Assembly: GCF_051955275.1 (NCBI RefSeq)
Contig: NZ_JBQCGW010000220.1
Coordinates: 20,192-84,191 of the forward strand
Reading direction: 5' to 3'
DNA: 64,000 bases
From: Pseudobacter sp051955275
GTDB lineage: Bacteria; Bacteroidota; Bacteroidia; Chitinophagales; Chitinophagaceae
Shown here: positions 61,001 through 64,000 of the stretch, piece by piece
Numbering within the stretch: the first letter of the stretch is position 1
Layout of the letters: each line of letters opens with the position of its first letter
Notes under the pieces: model-generated
Told to the model about the DNA's origin: nothing
The model's database searches: none
The model's input: only the letters and a program-made list of their open reading frames with translations
Translations under genes and position numbers: made by a program

Positions 61001-62317
61001 AACGCTTCCGGAGAGATCATGCTTACTGTGAACAAACTCTCGGGTGCTCAGTACATTCTGCTGAACGGAATCCAGATCGAAGAATTCTCTTCTTCACTGC
61101 CACCGATGGGACCAACCAACCTGTATGTTGAACCTACCAGCCGCACTTCAGTTGCGCTCAGCTGGTCAGACAGATTGAACAATGAAAACTCAGGAGACGG
61201 ATATGAACTGCAACGTTCTACTGACTCCCTGTTCAGCTCGGTGACCACTACTTCACTGCCTGGTAATACAACTACCCGCACAGTGACCGGTCTGACACCG
61301 AACACCAAATACTGGTTCCGCGTAAGAGCGAAAGTTGGATCAACCTTCACCGATTTCAGTAACCGTGTGAAGACCATTACACCTCAATCACAGGTGTTCT
61401 TCAACCTGAACTTCTCTACGCCTGATGCAGCCTTCCCATGGAACAATGCTTCAGAATCACCAAGCCTGCCGATCGACTTCAATAACCTGAAGAATACAGC
61501 AGGTCAGCCAAGCGGTATCACCATCTCCATCGTAACACCATTCAATGGTGAGAACGTAGGTGGTGTGGTTACCGGCAATAACTCAGGTATTGTTCCTGAT
61601 GCAGTACTGCAAAGCTGTTACTGGCTTGATAATACACAGATCAGCACTATGAAGGTGAGCGGCCTGAACCAGAACAAGCGTTACCGTTTCGGCTTCATCG
61701 GAAGCATGGGGGATGTGGTTTGGTTCTATGGTAACTACACCGCTACCTATACCATCAACGGCAGATCGGCCTACCTCAACTCATGGCTGAACAGGACCAA
61801 GATCGCCTATATCGGTGATGTTCAACCTGATGCGAATGGCGAAGTGACTATCGACTTCTCTACTACCAGCGAAGGAAACTGGGGCTTCAACTCCGGTCTG
61901 ATCGTGGAAGCTTATGATGATGTGAACGGTGGTGCAGTGCCTAACATGGTGCTTCCTGGCAGCGGTGCCGGAGAGCAGGTGAATACCCTGGTACCTGAAA
62001 ACCTCCAGGAACCTGTGGCCAGTAACCCGCAACAACTGGAAAAGCTTACAATAAGAGCCTATCCGAATCCGTTCAATGACTTTATCAGTCTTGATTTCCA
62101 TAATGCAGCTGCTTCTGATGATGTGAGAGTGGATATGTATGACCTCAGCGGCAGACTGGTATACAGGCGCGCTTATGGCAAACTGCCTGCAGGACTGAAT
62201 ACCCTTCGTATCAATACCAACGAAGGAACGCTGGGAAGTGGTGTTTACATGCTCACCCTGGTGGTGAACGGTAAACCTGTATCTGCAGCTAAAATGTTAA
62301 GAACCGAAAAGAAATAG
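55076..62317 (+). CDS. Giant T9SS-secreted multidomain protein with esterase-like N-terminus
   Basis: This 2413-residue protein has a signal peptide (about 1-22). A hydrolase domain (about 75-310) has MVFFHGAGEPG, Ser209 in VISTGLSNGGAATW, Asp255 or Asp257 in VATGDKDTNP and His289 in FPNLGHSVWNEHW. Two Ig-like regions follow (about 315-495), then fibronectin III domains near 497-592, 595-680, 843-935, 1165-1260, 1645-1740 and 2010-2100. There is a PA14 domain (about 685-840), a LamG-like domain (about 940-1155) and cadherin-like segments (about 1262-1460, 1745-1825). Three copies of a module of about 180 residues lie near 1458, 1828 and 2102. A type A sorting domain ends it (IRAYPNPFNDFISLDF). 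Glycan binding and cleavage at the cell surface are likely; the substrate is unknown. Confidence 0.9.
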   Translation: MKKALLLSTMSALLCIAVSQAQNVFDPADGQVRWNSSSTLGTATNPNPNIEGLQKWVSVSTAGVSTGSGSFTNSAYKAYFINVGGANGSKMCFRLKFPTSYTNPDSASKKYPLMVFFHGAGEPGCPSNGGIYNNEKQLLHGGKAFLDRVNSGQFDGFLLYPQLLAGSNCASDWGTAPYTPWYDLIIRVIDSLAKYARADIDRVISTGLSNGGAATWSFAIAYPTRVAKVAPSAAGNGNQNWPNFIHIPTWVATGDKDTNPNIGYATSSYNIVKNNGGDIIWTRFPNLGHSVWNEHWGQPGFTPWMNDLHKANPLVFFQRSDFCPDSVINTKIGITPGFAAYEWQKDNNLIAKRENNVNTVVDGSSIISYEGNNITVKSYGVYKVRFKRTANGPWSEWSPKPAVIAPKPVTQTPNATVVGLKSIVLPAPDASTTVTLQQPEGYYGYQWYNAANNQQIGTDRTIDVGPGSYYARVVEQFGCGTNPSPNFIVIPASGSPKPDPAKNLTAVATSLTSIQLDWSENPNAGQNETNYEIYRSLTQSGPYTLLFKTAPDVLSYLDQNLKSNTTYYYIVRAVSAFGAAANSNEASVATELDNIPPTAPSAFTVQSTATNYAYLKWNASSDNVGVTRYEIFLNGVKTFTTTKTTFTVSNLDSNVTYTFYVKAYDAAGNVSAPSNQVTASTSFTANGLNYKYYEATGWSTLPNFNSLTPVKTGFVSTSPVLDMTLVRNSGRTDNYGILYEGYIKVPTSATYTFKLTANDGANLYVGSPYGTPEIINNDGSRNSAASKEGSIYLAAGVHPIAIAYFHNTGSGETVALTWRNNAGLSEQTVPLSAYFRSYAVSGTAPNAPSNLQANGIAHNKMQLTWNDNSNNESGFELVRSASLNGTYVPVATVAGTSYVDSNLTANTIYYYKVRAVGTGGESAFTSNFTEANWKLNGDGSNASGGTTRTLAFNGTTTYNTTEKKEGTSSLNFNGSNNYATVNNSASGSFPSDGGYSTRTVAMWIRPTSLSNSKVIFDFGNATNGIAARFNGTAIQYAVASNSTRAIGSLSNYASNPNWLGVNNWNHIAVVYGNGSVRLFLNGVDVSNVATSFTSVAASASNAARIGYSGGSNGDVAYNVLGGSGDYFVGQMDNIFVVNSAMVANEIVALRDNTYNPSWDTTKLAPSAPAAPNGLATELLPGNNVKLTWNDQSSDETGFELWRSLGNTNNFRLVANVAGGAGATKTYTDSSLFANVTYYYRVRAKGEVASSAYSNNASATTVNSVPVLENTMDFTMTYGTTYKLRLKATDTDGDPLVFTADPMPYFGQIVNLSNGVADFVFTPSMFDQGAYTIRVIVSDGFNGFDTCAFTMLVNANSLPEISPINNVTMNEGALPVNLHLVANDAEGNDNLQWYSNNLPSFATLVDSGNGRGSLKLAPSYNASGTYTITVISDDSYGAWSSKDIVVTVNEKDPNDKIQINMVNYNGFVTLWNDVDVKTNLFNVGSLRNIKNQVTTVGIQRMNTNLNNRNGGDGYITGNNTGLFPDNVMRDYLGWGGADGDDTLRLRVYGLDVSRKYNFVFFASNTCPWCQFSPTSTTTYKIGNESAQIQFWNNQNQTDTIYQIQPSPTGEVVITMIGDPATNLGGYLNALVVEAAFDDGTTPAKPLDITAEDIANTGVKLTWTDKSYNEQTYKVYRATVKAGPYSLLNPNANNVDSTQYTDLTTLPYANYYYYVVGANKYGNGTTSDTIHIATANNKPVIAGLEDIFSKTDAVVNEDFTVTDNAGDVVTVTVVNKPGFINLLHMGGNNYRLAASPTADNIGFTSLTIRAEDDKGGVSTQSINIGVADKNTRSYFINFGMTQIPAPAPWTNMTGWGNPGMDRQNLRDENNVQSDIDITIVDGWGDVNRNGHRTGNNTGIFPDSVLASGIVDAGATSKNIRLSGLDVTKRYNVVIVGSINEGTDVTNRWVATGANTVSDTIQCRYNTNLSANLNGITPNASGEIMLTVNKLSGAQYILLNGIQIEEFSSSLPPMGPTNLYVEPTSRTSVALSWSDRLNNENSGDGYELQRSTDSLFSSVTTTSLPGNTTTRTVTGLTPNTKYWFRVRAKVGSTFTDFSNRVKTITPQSQVFFNLNFSTPDAAFPWNNASESPSLPIDFNNLKNTAGQPSGITISIVTPFNGENVGGVVTGNNSGIVPDAVLQSCYWLDNTQISTMKVSGLNQNKRYRFGFIGSMGDVVWFYGNYTATYTINGRSAYLNSWLNRTKIAYIGDVQPDANGEVTIDFSTTSEGNWGFNSGLIVEAYDDVNGGAVPNMVLPGSGAGEQVNTLVPENLQEPVASNPQQLEKLTIRAYPNPFNDFISLDFHNAAASDDVRVDMYDLSGRLVYRRAYGKLPAGLNTLRINTNEGTLGSGVYMLTLVVNGKPVSAAKMLRTEKK
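59447..61924 (+). repeat. Three copies of a TGNNxGxxPDxV module
   Basis: Modules at about 59447-60008, 60557-61099 and 61379-61924 each encode about 180 residues. They share a Gly-rich turn (ITGNNTGLFPDNVM, RTGNNTGIFPDSVL, VTGNNSGIVPDAVL), then a SGLD..KRYN-type strand (YGLDVSRKYNFVFF, SGLDVTKRYNVVIV, SGLNQNKRYRFGFI), and end in a GE-V-I strand plus an ...LxVEA segment. They alternate with fibronectin III and cadherin-like domains. The fold may be a galactose-binding or malectin-like beta-sandwich. Confidence 0.75.
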
Positions 62318-62329
62318 TAGTTTCCTCAA

Positions 62330-62377
62330 GAAGAACAGGGTATCAGGAAGAAAGTGATACCTTGTTCTTCTTTCTTT
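62330..62377 (+). terminator. Terminator after the 2413-residue gene
   Basis: GAAGAACAGGGTATCA (62330-62345) pairs with TGATACCTTGTTCTTC (62355-62370), with one G-U pair, followed by TTTCTTT. It starts 13 bases after the stop. Confidence 0.8.
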
Positions 62378-62434
62378 GCTTGTTCATGGATCGCAGCGTA
62401 CCTTTTTCACTGAAACACACAAAATGGTTATTTC

Positions 62435-64000
62435 ATGGATTTGATGTATTTATGGCATTCACTGCTACGCAAGAAGTGGATCATCGCTTTTTGCACCTTT
62501 ATAGGACTTTTGGCAGGGTTTGCATTCACGCTCACTTTAAAGAAATCATACCTGTCCTTCGCCCAGTATTCTACCGGGTTCACCATGGAACAAAAAGTGC
62601 GTATCAAGGATGATGCGAGCTTCAATATCTACGAGATCGATCTGCGCTTCAACAACGTGATCGAAACTTTCAGATCTCCCAAGGTGATGGGAATGCTCTC
62701 TTATAAATTATTGCTGCACGACCTGGAAGATGCCAACCCTTTCCGTATACTCACGGATGAACAGAAATCACAGGATGTATACAAAGCGGCAAACCTCGAG
62801 AATACCAAGTCCATCCTTCGCGGCAAAGTGGCCGATATGAGCCTCATTTCCCCTTACGATCCCGAAGAGAAAAAGATCTATGACCTCATTCAGCTGTACG
62901 GGTATAACGATAAGGCCCTCAGCGACAAGATCGTCTTCTCCCGCGTTGAGCGCACTGACTTCATCAACATTGCATACACTTCAGAGAACCCCTTGCTTTC
63001 CGCTTATGTAGTGAATACCATCGGCGAGCAGTTCATCAGGTTCTTCAATAATATTTATGGTACCCGCGCCCAGGAATCAACAGCCAAGCTGGATAGCCTG
63101 ACCGCTACCAAGAAGCGCGAAGTGGATGACCTTACTGCCAAGCTCAAGGATTTCCGTCAGAAGATCGGTACCCCCAATGTGGCGGACCGCGCCTCTGCCG
63201 CCATGAGCGTAGTGCAGGAACTTACTTCCAATTACCAGCAGGAAATGGCCAAGCTCAATAATCTCCGTGGTGAGCTGGATGCAGTTGACGAACAATTGAC
63301 ACGCCTTTCCCAGAATGCCGGATCAACTTCATTACCGGCTAATAACAATGGCGAATTTCTCAGGCTGAAACGAGAGAATGAAAACCTGGAAATCCAGAAG
63401 TCAGGTAAAACAGAAGATGAACAGAAGGACCTGCAGAATAAGATAGATGCCAATATGCGCAAGATGCAGTCCATTGCACCTGTTTCCGGCGGCATCCGTG
63501 AACGTGCAGCTGAAAAGTCCACATTGCGTTCTGCGGAGCTGATCGATAAAAAGATTGAACTGCAGCAAAAGATAGTGGCCGCCGAGCGTAACGTTAAATT
63601 ATTCGGGCTTCAGAAAGATAAATACGAGAACATGGCTTCCACCGGTGGCGGTGAGCAGGTGATCCTCAATTCAAGAGAAGAAGAGCTCCGCATCGCATCC
63701 CAGGAATATGAAGCGTTCAAGAAAAGTCTGCAGGCCTCACTCGACCTGGATGTTAATCCTGAGAACAACTTCAAGCAAACCATGGTGGGCCAGCCTGCAT
63801 ACCGTGCCGAGCCTGCACGCCGCAGCATCATCATGGGTATGAGCGGCATTCTCATGTTCTTCCTCTCAGCTATCGTGTTGCTGGGACTGGAGTTTCTCGA
63901 CAGCTCATTCAAAACTCCTTCCATCTTCTCACGTATCTCCAAACTTAAACTGCTGAGCTCGCTCAACAGGATCGATCTGAAGAAGAAAGCATTGAAAGAT
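62435..64000 (+). CDS. Wzz-type chain-length protein, probable tyrosine autokinase (3' end outside window)
   Basis: The frame opens at ATG 62435 (MDLMYLWHSLLRKKWIIAF) and stays open for 522 codons to the window edge. The first transmembrane helix is about residues 14-34. A long periplasmic region follows, with a Wzz domain (about 40-210) and coiled coil (AQESTAKLDSLTATKKREVD, ELIDKKIELQQKIVAAERNV). The second transmembrane helix is about residues 465-490 (IIMGMSGILMFFLSAIVLLG), preceded by a Pro-containing stretch (QPAYRAEPARRS), as in the polysaccharide copolymerase family. The cytoplasmic part is only beginning, so the expected BY-kinase domain is not visible. It would control polymer length and export for the glycosyltransferase locus at 49-54 kb. 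Confidence 0.9.
   Translation, partial: MDLMYLWHSLLRKKWIIAFCTFIGLLAGFAFTLTLKKSYLSFAQYSTGFTMEQKVRIKDDASFNIYEIDLRFNNVIETFRSPKVMGMLSYKLLLHDLEDANPFRILTDEQKSQDVYKAANLENTKSILRGKVADMSLISPYDPEEKKIYDLIQLYGYNDKALSDKIVFSRVERTDFINIAYTSENPLLSAYVVNTIGEQFIRFFNNIYGTRAQESTAKLDSLTATKKREVDDLTAKLKDFRQKIGTPNVADRASAAMSVVQELTSNYQQEMAKLNNLRGELDAVDEQLTRLSQNAGSTSLPANNNGEFLRLKRENENLEIQKSGKTEDEQKDLQNKIDANMRKMQSIAPVSGGIRERAAEKSTLRSAELIDKKIELQQKIVAAERNVKLFGLQKDKYENMASTGGGEQVILNSREEELRIASQEYEAFKKSLQASLDLDVNPENNFKQTMVGQPAYRAEPARRSIIMGMSGILMFFLSAIVLLGLEFLDSSFKTPSIFSRISKLKLLSSLNRIDLKKKALKD

Overview
The window is chromosomal DNA from a member of the Bacteroidota, most likely the order Chitinophagales (family Chitinophagaceae). 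The evidence is the type IX secretion system (T9SS) genes porU, porV and porP/sprF, giant secreted proteins with T9SS C-terminal sorting domains, an ECF sigma/FecR pair of the Bacteroides type, bacillithiol synthesis (bshA), LytTR two-component signalling, and TAnnTTTG (-7) promoter boxes. Shine-Dalgarno sequences are rarely evident. I saw no rRNA, tRNA, CRISPR array, phage or complete insertion sequence.

Region 1 to 12.3 kb is mostly housekeeping: the end of porU, porV, ispF, dut, a DUF4292 lipoprotein, an EnvC-like protein, bshA, a gene-free 550-base interval rich in inverted repeats, an RsmI-like methyltransferase, an EI24 membrane protein, 3-methyladenine glycosylase, porP/sprF, upp and anmK. 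Region 12.3 to 24 kb is mainly regulatory: an M28 peptidase, an acetyltransferase/AraC pair, an ECF sigma with its FecR anti-sigma factor but no receptor gene, an operon joining a LiaF-like membrane protein and a DUF4288 protein to a LytS-type kinase and LytTR regulator, a Crp/Fnr regulator and adenine deaminase. Region 24 to 40 kb is metabolic and housekeeping: GH31 glycosidase, M20 dipeptidase, Hsp15, trmD, a CDF metal transporter, an O-methyltransferase/glucosaminidase/hpt operon, a VWA protein, dnaJ-grpE, atpD-atpC and a GNAT-like protein.

Region 40 to 64 kb is an exopolysaccharide and surface-protein island. Three very large T9SS cargo proteins (973, 1696 and 2413 residues) each start with a signal peptide and a serine-hydrolase (esterase-like) domain, continue with many PKD-like or fibronectin/PA14/LamG-like domains, and end in a sorting domain. 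They lie around three family 2 glycosyltransferases, a sugar-phosphate transferase, a stand-alone response regulator and a Wzz-type chain-length protein that runs off the window. The sugar transferase carries an N-terminal domain that looks like a receiver domain with Glu in place of the phosphorylated Asp. It is translationally coupled to the intact receiver protein, which suggests two-component control of polysaccharide initiation at the protein level.

A GC-rich palindromic repeat family (REP-like) occurs in at least four intergenic places, about 12.3, 28.45, 29.4 and 43.75 kb. One copy supplies the last codons of the CDF transporter. A likely unannotated 25-residue membrane peptide lies between trmD and that repeat. 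Functional statements rest on motif recognition by eye; no database search was run.
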